Notes: generated by a model not told the origin, from the sequence alone. A DNA stretch of 64,000 nt from Hyphomicrobiales bacterium (GCA_900467745.1 UBQW01000052.1:1-64000), one strand, 5' to 3'; positions 8,118 to 17,212 are shown, numbered from the stretch's first letter. Numbers and translations: made by a program.

Positions 8118-9560
8118 TCACTGGGCGGAGGCCCAGCACTTCACGCCGGCACGCTTCAGCGAGTTGCAGGCGTTGACGGCTTGCTTCTGGTCGTCGAAGC
8201 CACCGAAACGTGCGCGATAGCTGCCGGCATAGGCGACGGCGAAAGGCTTCGCGGAACGCAGTGCCTTACCGCCTTTGTTCTTGGCGCCGTCGAGCAGGTC
8301 CATTGCTGCTTCGCGGCTGGCCGAGACGCCGATCTGTACGACCCAGCCTTCCGGCTGCGCCTGTTTGGTCGATGCGGTCGTGACGTTGTCGACCGAGGTA
8401 TCACCCTGTTCCGGCGGAACGTAGGCAGTGGTCGGCGTGGGAACCGGCGCGGCAGCGGCCTGCTTGATCGGCTGCGTCTTCACCTTCGTCGGCTGCGGCA
8501 TTTCCTGCAGAAGCGGATTGTCGGATTTGGACGACGACGTGCCGGCATAGGCGACCTGCGCCGAGGCAACCTCGGTGCGGCTGACCGGCAGCGGATGCGT
8601 CGGCGGCAGTTCCGCGACTTCCTGCTTGGCAACGGTCACCGGAATGACGGTTTCGGACGAAATCTTTGGCGCCTGGGCTACCAGCGCGGATCCGCCACGG
8701 GTCGAAGCCTTCGGCAGGTACGACGCAATCAGGTTGCGCATCTGGGTGTCGCGGGCAGGCGTAGAGGCGCCACCGAGAACAACGCCGACGATCGACTTGC
8801 CATCGACCTGAACCGAGCTGACGAGATTGAAGCCGGCAGCGCGGGTGTAGCCGGTCTTGATGCCGTCAACGCCGCGCACCGAACCGACCAGGCGGTTGTG
8901 GCTGCGGATGATGCGGCTGCCGAACTTGAAGCTCTGCGTGGAGAAATAGCCGTAATACTGCGGGAAATGCTGGCGCAGCGCGATGCCGAGACGGGCTTGG
9001 TCGCGTGCCGTGGTCATCTGCGCGGTGTTCGGCAGGCCATTGGCATTGCGGTAGGTGGTGCGTGTCATGCCGAGCGCATGCGCCTTCGCAGTCATGATCT
9101 GCGCGAAGCGGTCTTCCGAACCGCCGAGCAGTTCGCCAAGCGCGGTCGAGGCGTCGTTGGCGGAAAGTGTGACAAGGCCGAGAATTGCCTGCTCTACCGA
9201 AATCGTGGCGCCCGGGCGAACGCCGAGCTTGGTCGGTGCCTGGCCGGATGCATGAGCGGAAAAGGGAACAGCGCTATCGAGACGGATGCGGCCCTGCTCG
9301 AGCGCTTCGAACGTCAGATAGAGCGTCATCATCTTGGTCAGCGAAGCCGGGTACTGCAAGCGATCGGCGTTTTCGCTGTAGAGGACATTGCCGGTATTGG
9401 CGTCGACGACGATGCCGGCATACTTCGAATTGGCAGCTTCCGCGTCGGCATTGACCGTATCCAGACCGAGCAAACCGACTGCCATGGACAGCGCAACGAT
9501 CGCCTTGATCAGGAAATTGCTGGAGCGGGACGGGGAAGCGGAAGAAGCTGACCTTGACAC
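8118..9560 (-). CDS. D-alanyl-D-alanine carboxypeptidase with C-terminal SPOR domain
   Basis: 480 aa. A signal peptide or anchor spans about residues 17-43 and ends near AEA. The penicillin-binding fold has the three active-site motifs: SLTK (nucleophile Ser), SAN in the loop SANDAS, and KTG in GIKTGYT. It trims the terminal D-Ala from peptidoglycan pentapeptides in the periplasm. After a Pro/Ala/Thr-rich linker (about 310-395), the last 80 residues form a SPOR domain (WVVQIGVSASREAAMDLL...), which binds denuded glycan at division sites. This domain pairing is typical of rhizobial DacA/PBP5-type enzymes. It appears monocistronic. Confidence 0.95.
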   Translation of the reverse strand: MSRSASSASPSRSSNFLIKAIVALSMAVGLLGLDTVNADAEAANSKYAGIVVDANTGNVLYSENADRLQYPASLTKMMTLYLTFEALEQGRIRLDSAVPFSAHASGQAPTKLGVRPGATISVEQAILGLVTLSANDASTALGELLGGSEDRFAQIMTAKAHALGMTRTTYRNANGLPNTAQMTTARDQARLGIALRQHFPQYYGYFSTQSFKFGSRIIRSHNRLVGSVRGVDGIKTGYTRAAGFNLVSSVQVDGKSIVGVVLGGASTPARDTQMRNLIASYLPKASTRGGSALVAQAPKISSETVIPVTVAKQEVAELPPTHPLPVSRTEVASAQVAYAGTSSSKSDNPLLQEMPQPTKVKTQPIKQAAAAPVPTPTTAYVPPEQGDTSVDNVTTASTKQAQPEGWVVQIGVSASREAAMDLLDGAKNKGGKALRSAKPFAVAYAGSYRARFGGFDDQKQAVNACNSLKRAGVKCWASAQ

Positions 9561-9699
9561 TATTTCACTCTTTGCTTGGCTTGCAGTTTAGAAGAATCGG
9601 GACCGCGCTTCGCCCGCACGATCAACCTCGATGAAGGTAGCTCTTCGGGGTTACCAATCCGTTTATGATTAATCGTTTGTTTCACCGTTTCGGACCATT

Positions 9700-10452
9700 C
9701 TACCGAGATGTCGCGGAACGGTTCACTAGGCGCGTTTCCACAAATTGGGCAATAGCGGCATCAATATGTTCCCACTCCGCCAAATGACGGCTGGAGAAGC
9801 GGTAGAGCACACTTAAATCGCGCCCGACCTTGATATCACGCTGGCAATCACCGCTGGTGGTGAGTTCCGGACTCGCCGGCAGCAGGCATCGCACGACGTA
9901 ATCGGGACCACCCTGGCGCGGCGCCGTCAGCAGCACTTCGTCGCCATATCCGGTATCGGCCCGAAGCTTGTGAAGCGTCATTCCATTGGCGAAGGGATGT
10001 GGGGTTGGGTCGATCAGATGCGAGTAGATCGGCTCGTAACGCCCCGACATGTCACGCGACATGGTCGCCTGCGTGACCTGCAGGAAGATCAGGTCCGGGG
10101 ACTTGGCGATGTCGTCGAAGCGATCACGGATTTCGCTCGAATAGCCGTGCATCTGCGGCCACGCGAGATAGAGATCCGCGCGCTCGGTGGTGCCGCTATG
10201 CCGCTGGCTGGGGAAGCGAATCGTGTTTTCCTGGAGTTGCAGCGTGTCCTGGCCGATCGTCAGCGTCACCGGCGCCGTGCTGTCGGTATTTCCGGCGAGC
10301 GAGACGCGCGCGCCAAACCATCGGCCGCCAAAGCTGATGGCAACGGTAAGCACCGCCAGAAGCGCGATCACAATGGTTGTGCGGATGAGAAAGCCAGTCG
10401 ACAGGAGAGGGGATTCCTCGACCTCTGTGGAGCTCTGAATGGCCTGGCGCAT
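9700..10452 (-). CDS. Conserved single-span membrane protein, unknown function
   Basis: 250 aa. A short cytoplasmic N-terminus is followed by one hydrophobic helix (about residues 22-44), then a soluble, probably periplasmic domain with DTLQLQENTIRFPSQRH and two cysteines (RCLLPASPE, GDCQRDIK) that could form a disulfide. No enzymatic motif was recognised. The candidate CtrA box 87 bp upstream suggests cell-cycle control. Its role may relate to the cell envelope, but this is inference only. Confidence 0.7.
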   Translation of the reverse strand: MRQAIQSSTEVEESPLLSTGFLIRTTIVIALLAVLTVAISFGGRWFGARVSLAGNTDSTAPVTLTIGQDTLQLQENTIRFPSQRHSGTTERADLYLAWPQMHGYSSEIRDRFDDIAKSPDLIFLQVTQATMSRDMSGRYEPIYSHLIDPTPHPFANGMTLHKLRADTGYGDEVLLTAPRQGGPDYVVRCLLPASPELTTSGDCQRDIKVGRDLSVLYRFSSRHLAEWEHIDAAIAQFVETRLVNRSATSR

Positions 10453-10538
10453 GACGGCTTTCGAATATCTGACCGTCGCAGGAAAAACGTGAGCCGCCGG
10501 TGTCGCTGATCTATGGGGTGATGATCGGGCCCGTGTGG

Positions 10539-10553
10539 TTAATTAATCGTTAA
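10539..10553. promoter_or_regulatory. Candidate CtrA box
   Basis: TTAA-TTAATCG-TTAA, an exact match to the alphaproteobacterial CtrA consensus TTAA-N7-TTAA, located 87 bp upstream of the 250-aa membrane protein. One such match can occur by chance in an AT-rich promoter. Confidence 0.45.
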
Positions 10554-10589
10554 GCGGGGCGTCAGGCATATGCCGATGGCCCATAAAAA

Positions 10590-10620
10590 GCGAGCCGCTC
10601 CTGGGACAGCAGGAGCGGCT
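10590..10620 (-). terminator. Rho-independent terminator of the transglutaminase-like gene
   Basis: Read on the minus strand: 11-bp perfect stem AGCCGCTCCTG/CAGGAGCGGCT (positions 10593-10603 and 10610-10620), 6-nt loop, followed within 3 nt by CTTTTTA. It lies 81 bp after the stop of the 10702-11307 gene. Confidence 0.85.
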
Positions 10621-10701
10621 CTTGAGACGCCGGTCTGGACGTGCATGCGGGGACGGGACCAGGCGCCTTGCTTGCCCACCGGATTGCTCCGGCGGATGGA
10701 A

Positions 10702-11307
10702 TTACTTGACGCTACCGACAGCCACGGCGCGGCCGTCCTGAAGCTTGACCCAGCGGGTCGGATCGCTGGACGACTGGCGCTTCAGATAGGTGTACTCGGT
10801 ATCGGCCCAGAGCATGACCTTGTTGCGCATGTTGTCGAGAATGAAGTCGCCGCGATCGGTGCGAACGGTCAGCACGGCGTGGCCATCGCCATTCGGCTGC
10901 AGCACGACGGTCATCAGGAGGTTCGACGGCGAGAAGCCGGCTTCGATCAGCATCTTGCGCTTCAGAAGCGCGTAGTCTTCGCAGTCGCCTGCGGTCTTCG
11001 GATAGGCCCAGCGTTCCTCGACGCCGTAGATCTCCATGTCGGTCATCGGCGTGATCTCCGAGTTGACCTGGTAGTTGATCTTCAGGATCGTCTTCCAGCT
11101 GTCTTCGGTCAGCACCATCGTGCCCTGGTCGCCGGCTGCGTTCTTGCAGTCCTCAGGAATTTCCTTGCAGAACTGGTAGGCGCCGATCGGCGGGCTGGTG
11201 TTGCCGAGAACGGTCATGCTCTGGTAGCCGGCCTGTCCGACGCCTGCCATCGACATGAGCATCGCAGCAGCGGCGAGGCCGCCCTTGATGAAGTTTGTTA
11301 TCGTCAT
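10702..11307 (-). CDS. Transglutaminase-like cysteine protease (BTLCP / DUF920)
   Basis: 201 aa. Signal peptide residues 1-26, cleaved near GQAGYQ, so periplasmic. The catalytic triad of the bacterial transglutaminase-like family is visible: Cys in GDCEDYALLKR, His in GDGHAVLTV and Asp in DFILDNM. The family includes LapG, the periplasmic protease that cleaves large adhesins under c-di-GMP control. Here no LapD-type receptor or adhesin gene is adjacent, so the substrate is open. Terminator at 10590-10620. The 373-bp upstream region (11308-11680) is AT-richer than its surroundings and holds no gene I can support. Confidence 0.9.
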   Translation of the reverse strand: MTITNFIKGGLAAAAMLMSMAGVGQAGYQSMTVLGNTSPPIGAYQFCKEIPEDCKNAAGDQGTMVLTEDSWKTILKINYQVNSEITPMTDMEIYGVEERWAYPKTAGDCEDYALLKRKMLIEAGFSPSNLLMTVVLQPNGDGHAVLTVRTDRGDFILDNMRNKVMLWADTEYTYLKRQSSSDPTRWVKLQDGRAVAVGSVK

Positions 11308-11680
11308 TTGTATGTCCCCGTTTGTGAGGAGACATTGCCAGACGTGTTTTTACTCGACGCAAAATTCAGAAGCAAAATTAAAGGCTTAGTTGATTCAAAA
11401 GCGCGCCGAATTCGACTAAAATCAACATCGAATTTTACTGAAATTCGAGGGGAATTTTTACCAAGATTGCTTCAAATTTTATCTTTCTCAAAAAGCCTCG
11501 CCGCCATCGGATGGCTCGTTTCGAGGCAAAAGATTAACGCGGGCGGTCGCGCCGCCATTTCGGTAATATTGCGTTCATCATGCGGCTTGGAGGGAATCGG
11601 CGCTTTGTAGGCCGCCGGAAGGCCGGATTCGCCCGCAAATGGCGCGTTTTGAGCCGCTTTTTAAGGTGATGCGTCGAAAA

Positions 11681-12649
11681 TTATTTTTGAGAAATTTCGC
11701 GAAATCTGTCGGTCGCGGCGATAATTGCGCGCGCCATGCCGTCGTGATCGGGTGCATGAGCGGCGTTTTCGACGATGATGAGCTCGCTTCCCGGCCACGC
11801 GCGCGCCAATTCCCATGCCGTGGTCAATGGCGCCTCCAGGTCGAGCCGTCCCTGAACGAGAACGCCGGGGATCGAGGCCAGCTTTCCGGCGTCCCGCAAC
11901 AGTGCACCTTCCTCGAGCCACGCCGCATGGCTGAAGTAGTGCGTTATGATCCGCGCACGGGTGAGCAAATACTCCGGATTTCGCCAGCGTCGGGGATAGC
12001 CGTCGGGATTGGCAAGCAGGATGGACGCTGCCTCCCAATCGTGCCAGTCCCGCGCCGCCTTCAGCCGCACGTCGAGATCAGGGCCATTGAGTAGTTCCCG
12101 ATAAGCCTCAAGGGCGCCCTTGGCTCTCAAGTCACCGGGAAGGGATGCGTTGAGTCGATCCCACTCCTCGGGAAACAGCGCGGCCATTCCCTTTGTCAGC
12201 CACTCGATTTCAGATCGCCGCGTTGTCGTCACGCCGGCAAGCACCATCGCCGCGACGCTGGTCGGGTGGGTCTGCGCATAGGCGAGCGCAAGCGTTGAGC
12301 CCCAGGATGTCCCGAACAGCACCCAATCCGTCACCCCAAGGTGACTACGGAGTTTCTCGATGTCGTCGATCAGGTGCCAAATCGTGTTGGTGGAAAGATC
12401 CGTCCCCATGTCGGCAGCATTGGGAAGGCTGCGGCCGCAATTTCTCTGGTCGAACAGGATGATCCGATAGACGGATGGGTCTAAATAGCGTGCCGCCGAC
12501 GGCGATGCGCCGGAGCCCGGCCCGCCATGCAGATAGAGCGCCGGCCGTCCATGCGGATTGCCGTAGCTTTCCCAATGGATGAGATGGCCGTCCCCGACAT
12601 CGAGGAGGCCGTGGTCGTAAGCTTCAATCTCGGGAAAAAGAATCGACAT
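11681..12649 (-). CDS. pip: Proline iminopeptidase-like alpha/beta hydrolase (S33 family)
   Basis: 322 aa. The S33 motifs are present: oxyanion-hole loop HGGPGSGA near residue 40, FDQRNCGRS, nucleophile elbow GTSWGS (Ser about 115), and C-terminal Asp (GRLD) and His (NAAHAPDH) at the expected spacing. Proline iminopeptidases release N-terminal proline from peptides in the cytoplasm. The family call is strong; substrate identity is inferred from the close match to Pip motifs. It lies after the PilZ gene with a small GC hairpin between them. Confidence 0.9.
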   Translation of the reverse strand: MSILFPEIEAYDHGLLDVGDGHLIHWESYGNPHGRPALYLHGGPGSGASPSAARYLDPSVYRIILFDQRNCGRSLPNAADMGTDLSTNTIWHLIDDIEKLRSHLGVTDWVLFGTSWGSTLALAYAQTHPTSVAAMVLAGVTTTRRSEIEWLTKGMAALFPEEWDRLNASLPGDLRAKGALEAYRELLNGPDLDVRLKAARDWHDWEAASILLANPDGYPRRWRNPEYLLTRARIITHYFSHAAWLEEGALLRDAGKLASIPGVLVQGRLDLEAPLTTAWELARAWPGSELIIVENAAHAPDHDGMARAIIAATDRFREISQK

Positions 12650-12711
12650 TGGGCGCGCCTCTTGAAGAGGCGCTTCAATCCATCAGCTTTGTGAAGCCTG
12701 GATGACGATGA

Positions 12712-13323
12712 TCAGAGAAATTCGCGAAGCGTGTCGCGCGACTGCAGCGACAGGAACTCGATCGCGACGCCTTCGACGAAGTGACGCACCACGCGGCCGC
12801 GCATGTTGCCGAGACGAAGCGCTGTGCCGATCGCCGGGCGAACCTCGACGTCGACGGCAGCACCCGAAAGCGACAAGTCCATGATCCGGCACATATACTG
12901 CGTACCGTCCTCAAGCGTGATTTCCGTCTGCGTCTCGCGCGGCATCAGGCGATCGTGACGGCGATCTTCCGGCAGCCCGAGCTCGTGCTTGTTGGCAAGC
13001 CACGTCAGCTGCGCGGCAAGCTTCTCGCGCTTGCGCTCGGTGGCGTGGATGGACATGTTGAAGCCGCGGCTGTCGATCGTCTGGACATAGCCTTCGACGC
13101 GACCGAGGTGATCGATATAGGCGACGACGCGTTCGTTGACGCGCGGGCGGCCCTGGCAGGTCACATACATGTCGCCGGGCGACATATCGATGACCAGGCA
13201 CTCGAATTCCTCGTAATTTGCCAGCATCAGGCGGCCCTGCATATTGATGGGCACGCGCTGGAATGCACCTTGTTCAAGGCGAGGCGCAGTTTTTTGCGTC
13301 TGAGCTTGCTGGAAAGCGTGCAT
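12712..13323 (-). CDS. Tandem PilZ-domain protein
   Basis: 203 aa with two PilZ-like modules. The first begins near FQRVPINMQGRLML (residues about 21-100), the second near RRHDRLMPRETQTEITL (about 120-200). Both keep an Arg-containing N-terminal c-di-GMP loop and the later D-S-G-type strand (LSLSGAAVDVEV in the second, DMSPGDMYV in the first). It is a cytoplasmic c-di-GMP effector by family. The ATG at 13323 is preferred over the TTG one codon upstream. It lies downstream of a PAS protein on the same strand, separated by a terminator hairpin. Confidence 0.88.
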   Translation of the reverse strand: MHAFQQAQTQKTAPRLEQGAFQRVPINMQGRLMLANYEEFECLVIDMSPGDMYVTCQGRPRVNERVVAYIDHLGRVEGYVQTIDSRGFNMSIHATERKREKLAAQLTWLANKHELGLPEDRRHDRLMPRETQTEITLEDGTQYMCRIMDLSLSGAAVDVEVRPAIGTALRLGNMRGRVVRHFVEGVAIEFLSLQSRDTLREFL

Positions 13324-13338
13324 CAAAGGGCTTCTTTT

Positions 13339-13360
13339 AAAAATAGCTTGGCGCCAAGCT
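13339..13360 (-). terminator. Terminator between the PAS and PilZ genes
   Basis: On the minus strand the palindrome AGCTTGGCGCCAAGCT (13345-13360) forms a 6-bp stem with GCGC loop followed by ATTTTTA. It sits 52 bp after the PAS gene stop and 22 bp before the PilZ gene start, so it ends the former or attenuates read-through into the latter. Confidence 0.6.
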
Positions 13361-13411
13361 TTACTCGCAATCCATTAACAGAAGGTTGTTCAGGCGAGGG
13401 TGATTTACCGC

Positions 13412-14074
13412 TCAGCGGTAGTGCCGAAATGGTGCATCCTGTTTCACGGGTTCATCCATCAGGCTGGACATCAGACGACGCACCGTATCGGCGATCGACC
13501 GGCTGCCGCTGGTCGCTGCACGGGGCTCGTTCGCGCCGCTTTGCGTGCTTTCCGCCGGGTCGAGCTGCTCATGCAGCAAACGGCTGCGGTCGAGCGCCAG
13601 GAACTGCAGCGGAACGACCTCCAGCCAGCTCGCGGTCGTGGCCGGTGCGATCGCGCCGAGCAGCTTGTCGCATTCTCCCTCGGTATTGCGCAGCGGCAGC
13701 AGAATGATCTCAAAGGCGGCGCGATGGCCGGCGGTGCTGTATCCGGTGGCGTTCAACAGCGCCGGGATCCCGTGCTCCATGACGCCGACGGCCGTCTTTT
13801 CGATGTCCTCGTGACCGTGGGCCCAGAGCTCCGACAAACAGCTGCCGCCGAGGTCGTGGCCGAAGAGATCGCAGATGCGCGTACCGGCAAGACGGAAGGT
13901 GACACGGCTTGCCTCGGATGTTTCGAGCATGAAGAGGCTTGAGAGAAGCTGGCTGATATCGCGTGGCTCCACCTGCGTCCGCAGGGGAGCGATCTCGCTG
14001 CCGCGTAGCTTGTTCCAGTAGTCGAAGATCTGGATGGTGGTGTTGAGGCGCATGGGACTGCCGATCTGTTTCAT
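13412..14074 (-). CDS. PAS domain protein (COG5388-like)
   Basis: 220 aa. The central part (about 10-150) matches the alphaproteobacterial PAS family COG5388: IFDYWNKLRGSEIAPLRTQVEP, then FRLAGTRICDLFGHDLGGS and a later LPLRN strand. The C-terminal 60 residues are low-complexity and basic. No output domain is fused. In this group such proteins often sit beside PilZ genes, as here, suggesting a shared signalling role, but ligand and partner are unknown. Confidence 0.8.
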   Translation of the reverse strand: MKQIGSPMRLNTTIQIFDYWNKLRGSEIAPLRTQVEPRDISQLLSSLFMLETSEASRVTFRLAGTRICDLFGHDLGGSCLSELWAHGHEDIEKTAVGVMEHGIPALLNATGYSTAGHRAAFEIILLPLRNTEGECDKLLGAIAPATTASWLEVVPLQFLALDRSRLLHEQLDPAESTQSGANEPRAATSGSRSIADTVRRLMSSLMDEPVKQDAPFRHYR

Positions 14075-14099
14075 TTCGGTTCAAACGGCGGCCATCATG

Positions 14100-14308
14100 G
14101 CCACCTTGCCCTATGCCATGCGGATTTCATGCCAGATCCGGCCAGTTAAGGTTAAGGAAGGGTTTCGATTGTCTGTGACGGCCCGTCGTGCCAGTATCTT
14201 TTCATTGCTTCCGGTATTGGAAGTTCAGCATGAATTGCTCGGGCGCGAGGTCATTCTCGGGGGACGCTCAGCAAGCCGTTCGGTAGATTGCCGGACGGCT
14301 TTTTTTTT
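14100..14308 (+). ncRNA. Putative small RNA or leader RNA
   Basis: Inferred only from the orphan terminator at 14274-14308 in the 282-bp gap between the PAS gene (minus) and the rhomboid gene (plus). The 5' end cannot be fixed from sequence; no convincing -35/-10 pair was found. No Rfam-like rhizobial sRNA was recognised. Confidence 0.35.
14274..14308 (+). terminator. Strong intrinsic terminator with no upstream gene on this strand
   Basis: 10-bp stem (AGCCGTTCGG/CCGGACGGCT, one G-U pair), 7-nt loop, then nine T residues. It works only on the plus strand, yet the nearest plus-strand gene upstream is the MerR/YidD-side region many kb away; the flanking upstream gene reads the other way. It therefore likely ends a small RNA or a leader of the rhomboid gene. 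Confidence 0.75.
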
Positions 14309-14356
14309 GACCTGTCGTCCTGTAAGCCAGTGCACGCGAAGTGAACGAGGAATGCA

Positions 14357-15124
14357 ATGGACGATACGAACGAGCTGCACCAGCCGACCGAGCCCGCCGC
14401 CAAGCCGCCGCGTACGCCCATTTTCAATCTTCCAGGCGCCATTGTCGCAACGATCGGTCTCCTTGCGGCGATCTATGCCGTACAGGCGATTTTCCTGACC
14501 GAAAGCGGCGTCGACGTCCTGTTCTTCGATTTCGGCTTCATCCCGCTGCGCTACATCACGCCCTTGGCCGAGCAGGGACCGCAATTGTTCTGGACGCCGC
14601 TCACCTATTCGCTGCTACACGGCAATATCGAGCACATCCTGTTCAACGGGCTCTGGCTGATGGCCTTTGGCGCGCCGGTCGCCCGCCGCATCGGCTGGGT
14701 TCGCTATACGGTCTTCTGGGTGCTTGCATCAGTCGCCTCGGCCGCGCTCCATGCCGTGCTGAATTGGGGGCAGGCGACCGTGCTGATCGGCGCATCCGGC
14801 GTTGTCTCGGCCCTTATGGGTGCTGCCTGCCGCTTCGCGTTCCCGTCGGAGCGCCGCGTGGCGCTTCCCGCCCATCTCAATCCGCGGCACTCGATCGTGG
14901 AAACCTTCCGCAGCCGCACCGTCGTCATGTTCATGCTCTTCTGGTTCGTCGGCAATATTCTGATCGCGGTCGGCATTCCACTGATCGGTGACACCGGCGC
15001 GCCGATTGCCTGGGACGCCCATATCGGTGGCTTTCTCTTCGGCTTCGTGCTGTTTTCGCTCTTCGACCGTCCGCCGCCCGAACTTCCCTCTATTTCAGAG
15101 GATGCGGATATATTGCAATCCTGA
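14357..15124 (+). CDS. Rhomboid family intramembrane serine protease
   Basis: 255 aa with about six membrane helices. The family signatures are present: HGNIEHILFNGLWL in helix 2, nucleophile Ser in GASGVVSAL, and the catalytic His in DAHIGGFLFGF of the last helix. It cleaves transmembrane substrates in the inner membrane. The N-terminus is a Pro-rich cytoplasmic extension. Start ATG at 14357 follows GAGGA. The terminator 49 bp upstream implies that the gene has its own promoter or is read past that signal. Confidence 0.94.
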   Translation: MDDTNELHQPTEPAAKPPRTPIFNLPGAIVATIGLLAAIYAVQAIFLTESGVDVLFFDFGFIPLRYITPLAEQGPQLFWTPLTYSLLHGNIEHILFNGLWLMAFGAPVARRIGWVRYTVFWVLASVASAALHAVLNWGQATVLIGASGVVSALMGAACRFAFPSERRVALPAHLNPRHSIVETFRSRTVVMFMLFWFVGNILIAVGIPLIGDTGAPIAWDAHIGGFLFGFVLFSLFDRPPPELPSISEDADILQS

Positions 15125-15226
15125 GCGTTGAAGTGCACCATTCGAACTGATCCGCGTTGGGAGGAGAGACCGTCGCGGATGCCTGTGATCAGCTGAAGTG
15201 TCTCACTTTCGACATAGGAGGTTCAA

Positions 15227-15661
15227 ATGTCCAATACAGTCAAAGCCATACTGGATGCCAAGGGCAGGGACGTCGTCACCGCCGGTCCGAACACGACCGT
15301 TTCCGAAGCAGCCGCGATTCTGAGCAAGAAGAAGATCGGCGCCATCGTCATCGTCGGCATGGAAAACAAGATCGCCGGGATCTTTACCGAGCGCGACGTG
15401 GTTCACGCCATCGCCAAGTCCGGCCCCGCCTGTCTTGATAGCTCCGTGGCATCGGTCATGACGGCGAAGGTCTATCGCTGCAACGAGGCAACGACGGTCA
15501 ACGAACTGATGGAGCTGATGACCAGCCGGCGCTTCCGCCATGTGCCGGTCGAAACCGCTGGAAAGCTCGCCGGCATCATCTCGATCGGTGACGTGGTCAA
15601 GACCCGTATCGCCGAGGTCGAACGCGAGGCCGAGGACATCAAGGCCTATATCGCAGGCTGA
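15227..15661 (+). CDS. Two-CBS-domain protein
   Basis: 144 aa made of two CBS domains (about 10-65 and 80-135) and nothing else. Motifs include KKIGAIVIV, GIFTERDVVHAI and RFRHVPVE. Such stand-alone CBS pairs bind adenine nucleotides and often regulate partner enzymes. An excellent Shine-Dalgarno (AGGAGG) lies 7 nt upstream of the ATG. It is convergent with the patatin gene. Confidence 0.92.
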   Translation: MSNTVKAILDAKGRDVVTAGPNTTVSEAAAILSKKKIGAIVIVGMENKIAGIFTERDVVHAIAKSGPACLDSSVASVMTAKVYRCNEATTVNELMELMTSRRFRHVPVETAGKLAGIISIGDVVKTRIAEVEREAEDIKAYIAG

Positions 15662-15681
15662 ATGAAGGCGCGCCGGCTTGC

Positions 15682-16644
15682 TCAGCTGGAGCCGGCGAAC
15701 AACTCCTGCATGCGCCTCAACTCGGGAAGCCGCGCCGTGGCTTCCTGATAGCCGCGCTCGATCGCTTCACCGGCGCGATGAAACTCCGAAAGACCGATAT
15801 CGCTCAATCTTGGCTGCAGCGAGATATCCGGCGGATCGCCCGCAAGACGAGCGCGCGCGATGCGATCCTGGATGATATTGAACGCCTGCACCATCACACC
15901 CGTCATGCCGAGCTTGGCATAGGGCGCATGCTCCTGCTTCTGCACTTCCGACGGCGTCAGGCTGGCGCTGTGGCGCACCACGGCGGAGCGGCCGTAGATG
16001 TCGTAGTTGAGATTGACGGCGACGACCAGCGGCTGCTCGTAGGCGCGGCAGACCGAGACGGGAACGGGATTGACCAGCGCGCCATCCACCAGCGTCCGGT
16101 GATTGCTGCGCACAGGCTCGAAAATGCCGGGCAGGGCGTAGGACGCCCTCAGTGCCGTGATCAGCGAGCCGTTGGCGATCCAGACCTCATGGCCGCTATT
16201 GACCTCGGCCGACACCGCGACGAACGGCCGGTCGAGATCCTCGACGTTCAGCCCTTCCAGATGTTCCTGCATGCGCTTGGTGAGCCGCATGCCGCCAAAC
16301 AGGCCGCTGCCGCCGATGGTCAGGTCAAGCAGGCTGGCGATCCGGCGCATGGTCAGCGACCGGGCGAAACCCTCGAGTTCATCAAGCTTGCCCGCCAGAT
16401 AGCAACCGCCGACCAACGCGCCGATCGATGTGCCGGCAATCATGCCGATCTCGATGCCCGCTTCGTCGAGCGCCCTGAGCACGCCGATATGCGCCCAGCC
16501 GCGCGCAGCACCGCCGCCAAGGGCAAGCGCCAGCTTCGGCTTTTTCGGTGTGGGGGCGGGGAGCTTGATGTCGGAGGGCGAGGCGATGCCAGCGTCGGAA
16601 CCGACGGCTTCGGAGCCTTGACGGATCAAACTCCAGCTCACCAT
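15682..16644 (-). CDS. Patatin-like phospholipase (RssA type)
   Basis: 320 aa from the ATG at 16644, chosen because GGGGGAGG lies 8 nt upstream; a TTG at 16677 would add 11 residues but lacks such a site. The patatin core begins LALGGGAARGWAHIG (oxyanion hole), with nucleophile Ser in GTSIGALVG and Asp in the DGA motif (TLVDGALVNPVPV). It is a Ser-Asp dyad lipid hydrolase, cytoplasmic by lack of a signal peptide. Substrate unknown. Confidence 0.93.
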   Translation of the reverse strand: MVSWSLIRQGSEAVGSDAGIASPSDIKLPAPTPKKPKLALALGGGAARGWAHIGVLRALDEAGIEIGMIAGTSIGALVGGCYLAGKLDELEGFARSLTMRRIASLLDLTIGGSGLFGGMRLTKRMQEHLEGLNVEDLDRPFVAVSAEVNSGHEVWIANGSLITALRASYALPGIFEPVRSNHRTLVDGALVNPVPVSVCRAYEQPLVVAVNLNYDIYGRSAVVRHSASLTPSEVQKQEHAPYAKLGMTGVMVQAFNIIQDRIARARLAGDPPDISLQPRLSDIGLSEFHRAGEAIERGYQEATARLPELRRMQELFAGSS

Positions 16645-16753
16645 GGCAAACCTCCCCCTGGCACGACGCGCAGGCAAATATTAGTGCGCCGCCACCCTTT
16701 CGAATTGGTATATGGCCGCCGCCCTTGACCCAAAAAGAGACGGTAGGCCGTTG

Positions 16754-17212
16754 TTACGGCTCTTTTCCGTAGACTTCATGAGGATCGAACTGGCGCTCGT
16801 CGTCGGCGATCTCGAGCATCGGCTTGCCGTCTTCCAGGCTCACCGTCCGATAGAAGCAGGATCGGCGACCAGTGTGGCAGGTTGCGTCGTGACCGGCAAC
16901 TTCGACCTTTAGCCAAATTGCATCCTGATCACAGTCGGTGCGGATTTCCTTCACCGTCTGGATGTTGCCCGATGTTTCGCCCTTCAGCCAGAGCTTGCCG
17001 CGCGAGCGGCTGAAATAGTGGGCCTGGCCGGTCTGGATGGTCAGCGCCAATGCCTTGGCGTTCATATGCGCCACCATGAGCAGCTCGCCGTCATGGGCGT
17101 CCGTCACGATCGCGGTGATCAGGCCGCGGTCATCGAACCGCGGCGTGAAATCACCGGCATCCTCGAGCTCGGACTTGTCTTCGGACGGCGCATTGAAGGC
17201 AAATGGCATCAT
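16754..17212 (-). CDS. hisI: Phosphoribosyl-AMP cyclohydrolase
   Basis: 152 aa. It contains the zinc and Mg2+ sites: RTDCDQDAIW (Cys plus Asp cluster) and CHTGRRSCFYR. HisI opens the purine ring of phosphoribosyl-AMP, the third step of histidine biosynthesis. There is no fused HisE domain, as usual in alphaproteobacteria. The next gene upstream on the same strand is folE, 24 bp away, so they probably share a transcript. Confidence 0.96.
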   Translation of the reverse strand: MMPFAFNAPSEDKSELEDAGDFTPRFDDRGLITAIVTDAHDGELLMVAHMNAKALALTIQTGQAHYFSRSRGKLWLKGETSGNIQTVKEIRTDCDQDAIWLKVEVAGHDATCHTGRRSCFYRTVSLEDGKPMLEIADDERQFDPHEVYGKEP

